DNA from: Yersinia massiliensis CCUG 53443
GTDB taxonomy: Bacteria; Pseudomonadota; Gammaproteobacteria; Enterobacterales; Enterobacteriaceae
DNA: 64,000 nucleotides
Reading direction: 5' to 3'
Assembly: GCF_000312485.1 (NCBI RefSeq)
Contig: NZ_HE997643.1
Span: forward strand, 1,865,127-1,929,126
Below the pieces are notes generated by a model that was not told the DNA's origin, did not search any database, and saw nothing but the letters and a program-made list of their open reading frames with translations. Positions 8,419 through 16,276 of the stretch are shown here, piece by piece; position 1 is the first letter of the stretch; each line of letters starts with the position of its first letter. Made by a program: the position numbers and the translations under genes.

Positions 8419-8936
8419 TTGAAATCACCTGTCAGGCAGAGAGACTTTTCTTTTTCACGAAGAGTAACCAGTCCGGGGAGTTGTTTTCCACCACCGTAAG
8501 TCCATCGGGGGAATTGATAGCAGGCTTCGGTGAATTTGCTATCGCGCAACATTCGATACATCGTAGATTTCTGCATCTGCGCACAACCAGCGTTAAATGT
8601 GATCGACGTAACAGCATCAAACTGGCCTTGATTCAGCTCCTTTCCATTGCCAAATTTGTTTACGCAACGTTCAGCATCAAGAATATTCTTTTCCCAATCA
8701 GCGGCTATTTGAGCGTCAGTCTTAATCACCCCAGCCTTGACGCCGTGAGTATTGCCAATGCCATCGGTCAACACTCCAGCCGGACATACGTATGGGTCAC
8801 GGCGGCATGATTCAGCATTACCAATAAGCTCTAATCCTTTCTCGCTTGTTCTCACCGTTCCGTTAGATACGACGATAGCAATAATGGCTGACACTGCGCA
8901 GGCGGTACCGATGGCAACACGCTTTAATGTCGTCAT
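8415..8936 (-). CDS. SAR endolysin (lysozyme, GH24-like)
   Basis: This 173-residue muramidase degrades peptidoglycan. The N-terminal hydrophobic segment (about residues 10-28, small residues AIIAIVVS) looks like a signal-anchor-release domain, so the enzyme would be exported by Sec and activated on release from the membrane, as in phages P1 and 21. The catalytic region NAESCRRDPYVCPAGVLTDG followed by IGNTHGV gives the expected Glu, Asp/Thr triad, and several Cys may form the regulating disulfides. It starts at the ATG overlapping the holin stop. Confidence 0.9.
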   Translation of the reverse strand: MTTLKRVAIGTACAVSAIIAIVVSNGTVRTSEKGLELIGNAESCRRDPYVCPAGVLTDGIGNTHGVKAGVIKTDAQIAADWEKNILDAERCVNKFGNGKELNQGQFDAVTSITFNAGCAQMQKSTMYRMLRDSKFTEACYQFPRWTYGGGKQLPGLVTLREKEKSLCLTGDFK

Positions 8937-9223
8937 CACTCACTCTCCATTTGCTGCAAAACTTCATTTACCACTTGAATTGCAGCCGGATGGCTATCAA
9001 TAGGTTTGCCGTGCAAATAGTCTTTTAATATCTGCGTACGCTCTTGCTGCTCTTTAATTTGAGCCGCCTTTTCTCTTCGATTGGCGTAATACGTTTTGAT
9101 GGTGAACCACGCACTAACCAAAGCGCCGATAATAAAAATGTATTCCTGCAAACTGAGAGCGGAAAACAAAGCAAGTGAAGCTGTCCACCAATAAGGCACT
9201 TGACCAGTATCGTTCATCTTCAT
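8936..9223 (-). CDS. Phage holin
   Basis: This 95-residue protein starts MKMNDTGQVPYWW, has two hydrophobic stretches (about residues 14-26 and 29-47) and a highly charged C-terminal tail (ANRREKAAQIKEQQERTQIL). That is the layout of small class II holins such as the phage 21 type. The start at 9223 has a strong GGGAGG(GGGA) ribosome site, and the longer upstream frame is not needed. Because the endolysin has a SAR domain, this may be a pinholin that only depolarises the membrane. That is inference. Confidence 0.82.
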   Translation of the reverse strand: MKMNDTGQVPYWWTASLALFSALSLQEYIFIIGALVSAWFTIKTYYANRREKAAQIKEQQERTQILKDYLHGKPIDSHPAAIQVVNEVLQQMESE

Positions 9224-9343
9224 ATCTCCCCCTCCCGTTCTGCGGGTTGGGCGCGTAGTTAAGGAATTTAGCCCACCAGTGCAGCCACTCATGCGGAGTA
9301 ATGTGTGTGGAGTTGATTGGGTGACTGATGGGCTAAAACGAGA

Positions 9344-9365
9344 AAGGCCCACCGAAGTGAGCCTT
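9344..9365 (-). terminator. Hairpin upstream of holin gene
   Basis: An AAGGCtCAC / GTGgGCCTT stem with a UUCG tetraloop is followed on the minus strand by TCTCG rather than a T run. It is a weak terminator or a leader structure ahead of the lysis genes. Confidence 0.35.
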
Positions 9366-9610
9366 AAAAGTTGGTATGTGGTGTCCGGCGCTAATCTCGG
9401 ATATGTCAGACTCTCACTGCGCTACTCCGTGTATCAGGGAATGGTTTTACACTCTCCCTTGCAGGCCGTCTGCTGGAGTTTTGCCAGCCTGCACGGTCAC
9501 TTCATCTCCAGTATTGCGGCGCTTTAGCATGCGCATTCACCACATTCGGCTGGATACTGTTTCACAACGATTGGATTAACCAATCCAGTACCCATGCGAA
9601 TGTAGAATGC

Positions 9611-9638
9611 AAAAAGCCCCGGCGATTAACCGAGGCTT
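9611..9638 (-). terminator. Rho-independent terminator in late leader
   Basis: On the minus strand AAGCCTCGG / CCGGGGCTT forms a hairpin followed by five T. It lies in the Q-to-holin leader, where a Q-modified polymerase would have to read through. Confidence 0.65.
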
Positions 9639-9830
9639 TAAAATTCGGGGCTGTGATAGTTAACCCTGCAACCGTATCAATGATAATGCAATCCTTGCAC
9701 CAAGGTAGCTATCACAGCACTGAATAATTTACATTGCAATTATAAACAAACCTTAAACATAACTACCTTTACAGTGGGCATGACTCACAAAACCATAAAT
9801 CCGTGAGCAATTAACTCAAGGGCTTGAATA

Positions 9831-9972
9831 GTTGCCGGTCTTTCCCGGCTGTCAGTTTTCATTGTAGATGAAATATGCTCAGCTTCTTTTGGACAGATGA
9901 CCCTGGATGTCAGCCTGAGCATACTTCAAAATCAGTATACCCAATTAGAGGTAGATACATAAACAAAAAACC
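9831..9972 (-). repeat. Duplicated late-control module, copy B
   Basis: This copy is an imperfect direct repeat of 10432-10570. In the minus direction it has a T-rich start, TAATTGGG followed by TATACT (a -10-like box at 9934-9939), an inverted repeat TATGCTCAG / CTGAGCATA (9915-9923 with 9874-9882), and a hairpin GCCGG-GAAAGA-CCGGC at the end. Conservation is highest in these elements and lowest in the loops, which suggests a functional RNA or promoter-leader element. Confidence 0.75.
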
Positions 9973-10056
9973 GCACGATGGCGAGGACTCTTTGAAGCCG
10001 GTTACGGTTCCGGCGTCAACACCTACCAATGTGCTGACCGCATACCTCTAAAATGC

Positions 10057-10084
10057 AAAAAGCCCCAGTAAATACCAGGGCTTT
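10057..10084 (-). terminator. Rho-independent terminator after 66-residue gene
   Basis: AAAGCCCTGG / CTGGGGCTTT with a 5-8 nt loop and five T follow on the minus strand, downstream of the small gene at 10131-10331. Confidence 0.65.
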
Positions 10085-10130
10085 ATAATTAATCGAACTA
10101 TCTCGACAGTGACATCACAACTAAGTCACT

Positions 10131-10331
10131 CTACAGCAGGATTTTATTAATTTTATCTTGAATTTCTAGCTGCAATGACGGCGACTTAATCTCCCCATCT
10201 AGAGAGCTTTTGTCCATTAGCATGACATCAAGTCTCGCTCGTTCTGAAGGACCTAGCGTGCAATAAAACGCTGAAACTATCTTTTTTAGCGCCAATATTT
10301 CAAGCGTTATATGTGATGTAACGTCTGACAT
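10131..10331 (-). CDS. Small phage protein between duplicated modules
   Basis: This 66-residue frame starts MSDVTSHITLEILALKK, with AGGAG 7 nt before the ATG. The product is predicted to be mostly helical (ALKKIVSAFYCTL, LQLEIQDKINKILL). I do not recognise it. It lies between the two copies of the 140-bp repeat and is followed by a terminator, so it may be expressed from the upstream copy before Q acts. Confidence 0.55.
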   Translation of the reverse strand: MSDVTSHITLEILALKKIVSAFYCTLGPSERARLDVMLMDKSSLDGEIKSPSLQLEIQDKINKILL

Positions 10332-10431
10332 GCTTCATCTCCTAGTATCTACCATCATTACTAGGAGTATATATATGTCTTGTGGAAATGCTCCAATACA
10401 AATTGATACCAAGATTAATAATTTTTAGGGG

Positions 10432-10570
10432 GTTGCCGGTCTTTCCCGGCCGTCACTGCGTACAAGTGAAATATGCTCAGTTTCTTTTGGAAAGTCGATA
10501 GTGCGTATCAACCTGAGCATACCTCGCAATTAGTATACCCAATTAGCAGTGAAGACTGAAACAAAAAACC
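10432..10570 (-). repeat. Duplicated late-control module, copy A
   Basis: This is the Q-proximal copy of the repeat described at 9831-9972. In the minus direction it has TAATTGGG then TATACT (10532-10537), the stem TATGCTCAG / CTGAGCATA, the conserved loop segment TCC(or)TTCCAAAAGAA, and the terminal GCCGG/CCGGC hairpin. Transcription from the -10 box would start about 10 nt before the first stem. Being immediately downstream of Q, it is the best candidate for the late promoter pR' and Q-responsive pause site. No good -35 hexamer is visible. Confidence 0.7.
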
Positions 10571-10585
10571 CCGCCGAAGCGAGGT
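10563..10585 (-). terminator. Rho-independent terminator after Q
   Basis: On the minus strand ACCTCGC-UUCG-GCGGGGT forms a 7-bp stem followed by six T. It lies after the Q gene and overlaps the start of repeat copy A. Confidence 0.75.
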
Positions 10586-10707
10586 CTTGATAATTTTCCT
10601 TGGCGCTCATCTACAGAAACGCCCATGATTTAGAGAAATTACGCCAACTTTATGCAAAATGCAAGCGATATATTAAAAACTTGTCGCCATTAGTCACAAT
10701 CATGTCG

Positions 10708-11472
10708 TTATCGTGTAATCCGCTGGAACTCATCTTCTGCATAACTCTCTTCAATGTCGCATTTAGCCACCAGCGACTCATAGAACGGCTTCCAGTTACG
10801 TGACCAAGACGATTGGGTTAGTTCAGGAAGCAACGCTGTAATCGCTCTGTATGCTGTTGTTGAGGGTGTCCGTTTGTATCCAATTCCTGAACAACGTTCA
10901 CACTCTTTTTCAACTGGCACGCCAAGCCGCTTGGATTTTTTAAGGTCACGCACCTTACCCGTTCCATTGCAGCGGCAACGATGGGAGATTTTGCCCTTTC
11001 CGTTACAGGGATTGCACAATTCGCCCACCAGTTCTTCTTCTATCCATGCCTCTGTTTTCTCACCGCATCCGGGGTGTTTAGTCACTTTTTGAATGCTGTA
11101 AATCAGCCTCCTCCCCTTACAGTGTTTACATGTAGTAGTGGTCGCTGCTGAACTGCTGTATTCCTCATAGGCAAATTTAGCCAGAATAACCATGCATTGA
11201 GCCATTCGGCGGCCTGATGCTTTACCGACATGTTTCGGGGCGTTCTTCATGGCGAACTGTGTAAGCTGCTCAACGGTTCTTACCTTATCCTCTTTGCTGA
11301 TACCCACCTTGCCAAGATATGCAGCCATGCCGAAACTGGCACGAGCCTCAACCATTCCCATTGCAGCGGCTAAATCCGGTCCCTTAAGCGAATCGGAAGA
11401 GGTCGCGCGGGAAGAATCGGTAATCATCTGGCTCTTGGCGCTGAACTGTTTCATTGCTGATTCTAGTTTCAC
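10708..11472 (-). CDS. Late antiterminator Q (phage 82 type)
   Basis: This 254-residue antitermination protein modifies RNA polymerase at the late promoter so that it reads through terminators into lysis and head genes. The middle holds a DnaJ-like zinc region with repeated CxxCxGxG-type motifs (CKHCKGRRL, CNPCNGKG, CRCNGTG, CERCSGIG), characteristic of the phage 82/DLP12 Q family. The start used is GTG overlapping the primase stop (TAGTG) with GAGGG upstream. An in-frame ATG six codons later is possible. It directly precedes the terminator-rich late leader, as expected. Confidence 0.9.
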   Translation of the reverse strand: MKLESAMKQFSAKSQMITDSSRATSSDSLKGPDLAAAMGMVEARASFGMAAYLGKVGISKEDKVRTVEQLTQFAMKNAPKHVGKASGRRMAQCMVILAKFAYEEYSSSAATTTTCKHCKGRRLIYSIQKVTKHPGCGEKTEAWIEEELVGELCNPCNGKGKISHRCRCNGTGKVRDLKKSKRLGVPVEKECERCSGIGYKRTPSTTAYRAITALLPELTQSSWSRNWKPFYESLVAKCDIEESYAEDEFQRITR

Positions 11473-12434
11473 TATGCCGCCCTCTTTGTGTAGATCTGCT
11501 CACGAACTTGATCACCATTCATTAACATGTCATTGAAATCATCATTATCGGGCCAGCGTACGCTAACAGATATCAGGTCATTTTTTGCTCTGAGATTGGC
11601 GGTGGCGCAATTAAAGGCCGCTGCCTGTCCGGTGGCTGAATGTTTATCCATATCAGCAAAAATAATGAGGTGTTTGACGCCTGCCGGCACCCTGAATTTC
11701 TCCATGAATCCAGCATTCATGACTGACCATGTATTGACCCCGTAAACTTGATAGCAGGACAGAGCTGTTTCTATCCCTTCTGCAATCCCCAATGTGGAAG
11801 CGACTGGAAACATACGTATCGCTACTGAGCGGGTGTGATCGAGGTAGTTCTGTTCCTGAAGTGACTTAAGTCGCTTGGCGCTATCACCGATATTGGCTTT
11901 TTTATCTCCATCAAGCAGGGTCTGATGTAGGTAACAGAGTTCACCCTTATCATCTGTAGCCAAAGAATAAAGCGCCTGATATACCCGCCCTGCATGTCGC
12001 TGTTTATCGCAAAACCTGACAGCTTCAACCGGAAGACGGCTAATACCACGCTGACGCAAATAATCTGCCCCCGTCGTGCCACGTAAGCCCACCAGCTTTG
12101 AAAACTTACTAATGACTCGCTGCCGCTGTTTCGCTGCTGAACTGGTGACGGGGATGCTGACATGACGGTAGTTATTGCCAATCAACTGATCCACTTCGGC
12201 ACACAGTGCTGAAAATGATTTACCCTGCGTCAGATTAAGCAGCTTCATACCGTCGCCACTGTCACAGATACAAATCCATGTTCCCACCCCGTCGCGGTCA
12301 TCAATGCGGAACTTGCCACGAGCACCGCATACCGGACACTCTCCCTTAAAATGGTTTTTGCCTGTGATGGGTGGTAAGCCAAAATACTCAAAAATTTCAG
12401 CCCACCGGCCTCTTGACGCTTCTGTTGTTTTCAT
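11472..12434 (-). CDS. Phage DNA primase with TOPRIM domain
   Basis: This 320-residue primase has an N-terminal zinc-binding domain (CPVCGARGKFRIDD ... WICICDSGDG, about residues 34-65), then a catalytic TOPRIM-type domain with IAEGIETAL (about 216-224) and the metal-binding FADMDKH (about 260-266). It resembles the P4 alpha-type zinc-finger primases found in lambdoid phages beside a helicase. It overlaps the helicase stop by 4 bp and is coupled to Q downstream, so replication and Q are one operon. Confidence 0.88.
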   Translation of the reverse strand: MKTTEASRGRWAEIFEYFGLPPITGKNHFKGECPVCGARGKFRIDDRDGVGTWICICDSGDGMKLLNLTQGKSFSALCAEVDQLIGNNYRHVSIPVTSSAAKQRQRVISKFSKLVGLRGTTGADYLRQRGISRLPVEAVRFCDKQRHAGRVYQALYSLATDDKGELCYLHQTLLDGDKKANIGDSAKRLKSLQEQNYLDHTRSVAIRMFPVASTLGIAEGIETALSCYQVYGVNTWSVMNAGFMEKFRVPAGVKHLIIFADMDKHSATGQAAAFNCATANLRAKNDLISVSVRWPDNDDFNDMLMNGDQVREQIYTKRAA

Positions 12435-14053
12435 ACTGCTTTCCTTAAACTTTGACGTATATCTTCAAGCTGATTTTTGGCATTAATCAACGACATGGTG
12501 GTGTCGGCATTGACGTCATGACGCTGTTGAGGGGGTGGCTGAGATTTCTCTCTGCCTTTAGCAAAAGCGATGCGCTTATGTTTAATGAAGTTGCTGACCT
12601 CGGGGGTTATCTCCATCGGGAAATCACTCAAGCCATTAGGCCATTCGCTAAACTTGTCGTGGAAGGTGTGTGAGCACCAGCCATCGCTGACAGGCTTACC
12701 CATTGATGTACGCTGACGCTGATAGAACTTGATCTGACTCCACCACGCTTGCTTGTCAGATTGGGTGAACCCCCGCTTACCCTTACCTAACTTTTTCAGT
12801 CCGCGCTGGGTGTCGGTCTCCACGTCCTGCCCTGCCAGTGGCTTAAATCCACATTTCGGGCAGACATATACACCCGCAGGCTTCATGAAATGACACTCGG
12901 TGCATTCTTTGGGGAGTTTTTCAGTGCGTTCCTCAGTCTCACGACTGGCGCTGTCTTTCATTCCGTCGCTTTTGGAGGGCAGTTCGTTGTACTCGATGGA
13001 GTCAGGGAAGCCCAAGCGGTGAACAGTGCCACTGTGATCGAAAACAAGGCAAGACTCTTTACCCGGCGCAGTACGCAAGCCACGCCCAAGCGCCTGCAAC
13101 CAACGGATTTCGCTTTTTGTGGGTCGGGCGTAGATAACGCAGCGAACATCACTATCAAAACCAGCTACCAACACGCCCACACTGACGATAATTTTTGTGG
13201 CGCCCATTTCGAAGCGATGAATAATGAGTTGACGCTCTTCATGCGGGGTTTCAGCTACCATCACCTCAGCGTTAATCCCCACCTTATTGAATTGTATGGT
13301 GACGTAATTGGCGTGATCTACATTTACGCAGAATGCCACCGTGGGCAGGTCCCGCCCGTTCTGTAGCCAGTTATCAACGATGTCGCCAACAAGGTCAGCA
13401 CCACACATGATTTCTGCGAGTTGGTTTTCGTTGTAGTCTCGTCCGCAATCAATGGTGTTGGTTGTTTTCACGCCTTTCAGGTCTGGCTTGCTCGGCGCAT
13501 AGAACTCGTAACCGCTCAGGTCGCCACGCTGGATTAACTCCCCGATGGTGGTCGGCTTAACCAGTTGCTGGTAGTAATTACCCAAGAACGGTGAGAAAGG
13601 CGTACCGGATAAACCAATCACTTTCACCTGTGTTTCACGTGTCAGGCGCTCAATCTCAATCAGAATTTGTTTCTGCCGGAGGTGAGCCTCGTCAACGATC
13701 AGCAGATCAATATTGTCCGGGAACTGACGGCGGATCAGCGTGGCGGCACTGGCAATCTGAATTTTTAACGCTGGGTCATAGCTCGGATGTTTCTGCCAGA
13801 TGAAACTAATCTCATCTTCAGGGAGTCCGTATTCGATAAAGCGCTGCGCAGTCTGGTTAATTAAAATTGTGTACGGGGCAATGAAGAGCACACGCATACC
13901 GCGACTAACAAACCCATCAGCGATAAATGCCGCTAAGCCGGTTTTGCCGCTGCCTGTCGGTGCATAGACCATGAAAGAGCCGAATGACTTCCAGTCACTG
14001 CGCAGCATGTTCAGGGCGCGTTCCTGTGCAAAGTTCGGTGTGATGTTCAGCAT
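12431..14053 (-). CDS. DEAD/DEAH-box helicase
   Basis: This 540-residue superfamily 2 helicase has Walker A APTGSGKTG (about residues 30-38), the DEAH box LLIVDEAH, motif III LSGTPF, and motif VI QALGRGLRTAPG. A C-terminal zinc ribbon follows (CTECHFMKPAGVYVCPKC). It resembles RadD/type III restriction-like phage replication helicases. I used ATG 14053 because GGGGT lies 6 nt upstream. With the adjacent primase it forms the replication module. Confidence 0.9.
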   Translation of the reverse strand: MLNITPNFAQERALNMLRSDWKSFGSFMVYAPTGSGKTGLAAFIADGFVSRGMRVLFIAPYTILINQTAQRFIEYGLPEDEISFIWQKHPSYDPALKIQIASAATLIRRQFPDNIDLLIVDEAHLRQKQILIEIERLTRETQVKVIGLSGTPFSPFLGNYYQQLVKPTTIGELIQRGDLSGYEFYAPSKPDLKGVKTTNTIDCGRDYNENQLAEIMCGADLVGDIVDNWLQNGRDLPTVAFCVNVDHANYVTIQFNKVGINAEVMVAETPHEERQLIIHRFEMGATKIIVSVGVLVAGFDSDVRCVIYARPTKSEIRWLQALGRGLRTAPGKESCLVFDHSGTVHRLGFPDSIEYNELPSKSDGMKDSASRETEERTEKLPKECTECHFMKPAGVYVCPKCGFKPLAGQDVETDTQRGLKKLGKGKRGFTQSDKQAWWSQIKFYQRQRTSMGKPVSDGWCSHTFHDKFSEWPNGLSDFPMEITPEVSNFIKHKRIAFAKGREKSQPPPQQRHDVNADTTMSLINAKNQLEDIRQSLRKAV

Positions 14054-14089
14054 TGTGTGACCCCATATCATCTAGCTAGTACAAAGCGT

Positions 14090-14458
14090 TTACTTGAATC
14101 TGGTGGCTCGGATAACCTCGACGCCATCAGCGATATAACGCAGTGGGTGCCTACCATCCATGAGCAGGACGAAACCAGACATACCGTCAGGTAATACGTT
14201 CAACTTCATCAGTGAGCGACAACGAGGAGATTTTTTGTCAATTTCAATGGCGCATTGCTGCCCGTCAGGCGATGTAACTAGGCAATCAATAAACCCTTTG
14301 CGACCACTGGCCACGCTGATAGCAAAGTTGCGTTGCAGGTAATAACCTTGAGATTTGATTTTCCTTTGCATGACGTAGTCAAAAGTGACCTTGTCGTCAG
14401 ACCGAATGAATTGCTCTTCCAGAAGGGCGATTAATTTCTGTTTCAGTTCTTTGCTCAT
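14090..14458 (-). CDS. Unknown phage protein, possible PD-(D/E)XK nuclease fold
   Basis: This 122-residue protein starts MSKELKQKLIALLEEQF with a clear AGGAG ribosome site. The segment GFIDCLVT ... CAIEIDKKSPRC has a D...ExD/K spacing that could be a PD-(D/E)XK-type nuclease core, preceded by a helix with Glu. This is a motif-level guess. It is the first gene of the replication operon after a non-coding stretch. Confidence 0.55.
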   Translation of the reverse strand: MSKELKQKLIALLEEQFIRSDDKVTFDYVMQRKIKSQGYYLQRNFAISVASGRKGFIDCLVTSPDGQQCAIEIDKKSPRCRSLMKLNVLPDGMSGFVLLMDGRHPLRYIADGVEVIRATRFK

Positions 14459-14783
14459 AGAGTCTCCTCATAATTACTTAACGTACTAGATTGGTGGTAC
14501 ATCGCATTTTTAAGGGCTACCCCTTAGATCGAGATCTACCTAACCTATGGAGTTGTCTGTTGGAAAAGCCTGTTCCAGTGCTTCGCACTTAAACCCAACT
14601 CCCCCCTTACCCCCCTCATTTTTTGAGGTGAGCATCTATACATCCAGACACTTAAGCGCTTAGATATCCGCACATCTAGCCACCTAAAAATTACGCATCT
14701 TGATATGTAGATTTAGTAACCTGCCAGCACCTTGATGCTGTAATGCAACCAAACACCTTTAAGTCTGGTTATCCGCAGGTTGT
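14459..14783. other. Non-coding stretch near replication genes, candidate origin
   Basis: This 325-bp gap contains a C-rich run (ACTCCCCCCTTACCCCCCTC) followed by an AT-rich part with loosely repeated CATCTA/CATCT motifs (near 14632, 14680 and 14697) and a palindrome TTAAGCGCTTA. I see no gene or promoter I can support. Iteron-like repeats beside primase and helicase genes could mark the phage replication origin, but the repeats are degenerate. Confidence 0.25.
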
Positions 14784-15071
14784 TTACCGTTGTGCTACCA
14801 ACGGCGGACTGACCGTGTAACCCTGTAGTGCTTTTCCGTGGCTGTTCACAAACAATCTCAATCGCGTATTAGCTTCATGCCTTGCTTTGTTCTCTTGACG
14901 GTATGAAACAGACTCCGTGTAAAACGCGACCTGATAAGCCTCTGCATACTTAACGACAACCTTTCTGCGCAACGAGGGTGCCAATTGCTGTAACTGCTCC
15001 TGAATCCACTTCCCATCCTCGGGGCAAAACACCGTTGGCATGATTACTTGGGTAAATGCATCGGGAGTCAT
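14784..15071 (-). CDS. Unknown small early phage protein
   Basis: This 95-residue protein starts MTPDAFTQVIMPTVFCPEDGKW. It is basic and probably helical in the middle (Arg/Lys/Ala-rich), with no motif I recognise. It follows cro with a 3-bp gap and is thus the second gene of the PR operon, the place of cII or replication genes in other lambdoid phages. It has no CII-like helix-turn-helix that I can see. Confidence 0.6.
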   Translation of the reverse strand: MTPDAFTQVIMPTVFCPEDGKWIQEQLQQLAPSLRRKVVVKYAEAYQVAFYTESVSYRQENKARHEANTRLRLFVNSHGKALQGYTVSPPLVAQR

Positions 15072-15074
15072 GGG

Positions 15075-15278
15075 TTAATTCCGCTTGGTTACTTTTTTCT
15101 TACTCGGGAAGGGTTTTGTCTCGAATGCCTCAAGAGCTCCTCCTTCCTGAACAGAAACCTTGATGTTTCGCCCAGATATAAGCGCCTTGCTGATTGCCAT
15201 CTGGGTTAAGCCAAGAGCCTTCCCAGTACGGACTTGCCCATGCATATCCACATACTCTCTCAACGTCATATTAGTCAT
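15075..15278 (-). CDS. cro: Cro repressor
   Basis: This 67-residue protein is clearly alignable with lambda Cro: MTLREYVDMHGQVRTGKALG followed by LTQMAISKAL, with the same C-terminal pattern of strand then KPFPSKKK. The helix-turn-helix covers about residues 16-36. It represses CI transcription from the operators at 15303-15365 and promotes the lytic cycle. The start is ATG 15278. A longer upstream frame would run through the operators and is rejected. Confidence 0.92.
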   Translation of the reverse strand: MTNMTLREYVDMHGQVRTGKALGLTQMAISKALISGRNIKVSVQEGGALEAFETKPFPSKKKVTKRN

Positions 15279-15302
15279 AAATGTCCTATCTGTTGCATTT
15301 AT

Positions 15303-15365
15303 AATACTAAAAGTATTAATATAAATGCTACTACAAGTAGGAGACATTATCAAACTAAAGGTATT
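15303..15365. promoter_or_regulatory. OR-like operator cluster between cro and cI
   Basis: Three 13-15-bp palindromic sites share the form AATACT-NNN-AGTATT: 15303-15317 (perfect), 15328-15340 (CTACT-ACA-AGTAG) and 15351-15365 (CAAACT-AAA-GGTATT). Their centres (15310, 15334, 15358) are exactly 24 bp apart, like lambda OR. The third overlaps a plausible PRM -10 box (TAAAAT, 15365-15370, with GAGACA 18 bp upstream), which fits Cro control of cI. Confidence 0.8.
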
Positions 15366-15375
15366 AAAATAAGAT

Positions 15376-16080
15376 ATGGAAAACAAAAGAGTCCTGACGA
15401 CAGAACAGTTGGAAGATGCGATGCGTCTGAAGGCTTTGTATGAGTCAAAGAAAAAATCTTTAGGGATTACTCAGCAGGTAATTGCCAACGAACTTGATAT
15501 TTCTCAGGGGGCTGTAGGTCATTATCTGAATGGGCGAAACCCTCTCAACCTAAATGTTGCCGCTGTTTTTGCAAGTTTTCTACAGGTTCCTATATCAGAA
15601 TTTAGTCCATCTCTTGCAAAAGAGGCATCCCGCTTATCACAAGTCTCCAACGTGTCATTTGTAGAGCAAAATACTCCCAAGGGGAGTTATCCATTAATTA
15701 GCTGGGTCAGTGCAGGCTCATGGTGTGAGGCTATAGAACCCTATACCCTGAAAGATATCGATGAGTGGTATGATACTTCAGCTCACATTGAAGGTGATGG
15801 CTTTTGGTTGAGAGTCCAAGGTGACTCAATGACATCCCCTGTAGGTGTCAGCATTCCAGAGGGAATGATTGTTCTGGTAGATACTGGGCGAGAAGCAAAA
15901 AATGGCAGCCTTGTTATCGCTAAATTAACTGATGCCAACGAAGCCACATTCAAAAAATTAGTGACAGACGGAGGATCATCCTACCTTAAGCCCCTAAACC
16001 CTCAGTACCCATTAATCCCCATTAATGGAAACTGTAAAATCATTGGCGTTGTGGTAGAAGCTAAAATTATGTTCTCTTAA
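15376..16080 (+). CDS. cI: CI repressor, LexA-like self-cleaving
   Basis: This 234-residue lysogenic repressor aligns along its length with lambda CI. The N-terminal helix-turn-helix domain (about residues 25-65, ITQQVIANELDISQGAVGHY) binds the operators. The C-terminal S24 domain has the Ala113-Gly114 cleavage site (VSAGSW), Ser151 in GDSM, and Lys193 or 194 (TFKK), so RecA-dependent induction is expected. The ATG has no clear ribosome site and lies just after the presumed PRM -10 box, suggesting a leaderless message as in lambda. Confidence 0.95.
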   Translation: MENKRVLTTEQLEDAMRLKALYESKKKSLGITQQVIANELDISQGAVGHYLNGRNPLNLNVAAVFASFLQVPISEFSPSLAKEASRLSQVSNVSFVEQNTPKGSYPLISWVSAGSWCEAIEPYTLKDIDEWYDTSAHIEGDGFWLRVQGDSMTSPVGVSIPEGMIVLVDTGREAKNGSLVIAKLTDANEATFKKLVTDGGSSYLKPLNPQYPLIPINGNCKIIGVVVEAKIMFS

Positions 16081-16105
16081 AAACCACCTACCCACACCCC
16101 CAACA

Positions 16106-16136
16106 AAAGGCCCACGGTTAACCTCGGGCCTTTTTT
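16106..16136 (+). terminator. Rho-independent terminator after cI
   Basis: AGGCCC ... GGGCCT forms a stem around ACGGTTAACCTC and is followed by six T on the plus strand. Confidence 0.8.
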
Positions 16137-16176
16137 ATCGCCAAAATAAAAATAAATACCATTAAAATTCAAAAAG

Positions 16177-16238
16177 TTAATACTTATGATAATATTTTAT
16201 ATACTTTTAGTATTGCAGATATTAAAACTTTTAGTATT
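16177..16238 (+). promoter_or_regulatory. PL-like promoter with two OL operators
   Basis: A promoter TTAATA (16177-16182), 17-bp spacer, TATACT (16200-16205) points into the plus-strand early operon. Two operators of the CI/Cro type cover it: 16200-16214 (TATACT-TTT-AGTATT, overlapping the -10) and 16224-16238 (AAAACT-TTT-AGTATT). Their centres are 24 bp apart, the same spacing as in the cluster at 15303-15365. Occupancy by CI would silence the operon in the lysogen. Confidence 0.78.
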
Positions 16239-16276
16239 ATTACCTCACCGCCACACATAATTGCGTTGAGGATAAG

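Larger units (their letters stand above)
9224..10130 (-). other. Late leader region without a clear gene
   Basis: About 900 bp between the holin gene and a small frame at 10131 hold several hairpin terminators, one copy of a duplicated 140-bp module (9831-9972), and no convincing gene. A 29-codon frame near 9450-9540 on the minus strand (starting MRMLKRRNTGDEVTV) lacks a good ribosome site. The region probably serves as an untranslated leader of the late operon. Confidence 0.6.

Noticed and set aside
9410..9440. Possible tRNA-like sequence in the late leader (GGAGTAGCGCAGT on the minus strand)
   Set aside because: The D-arm-like phrase is not accompanied by a matching acceptor stem or a TTCGA T-loop, so no cloverleaf can be built.
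12890..13366. 158-codon plus-strand frame opposite the helicase gene
   Set aside because: It lies entirely within the helicase gene, which shows clear motifs. The antisense frame has no independent support.
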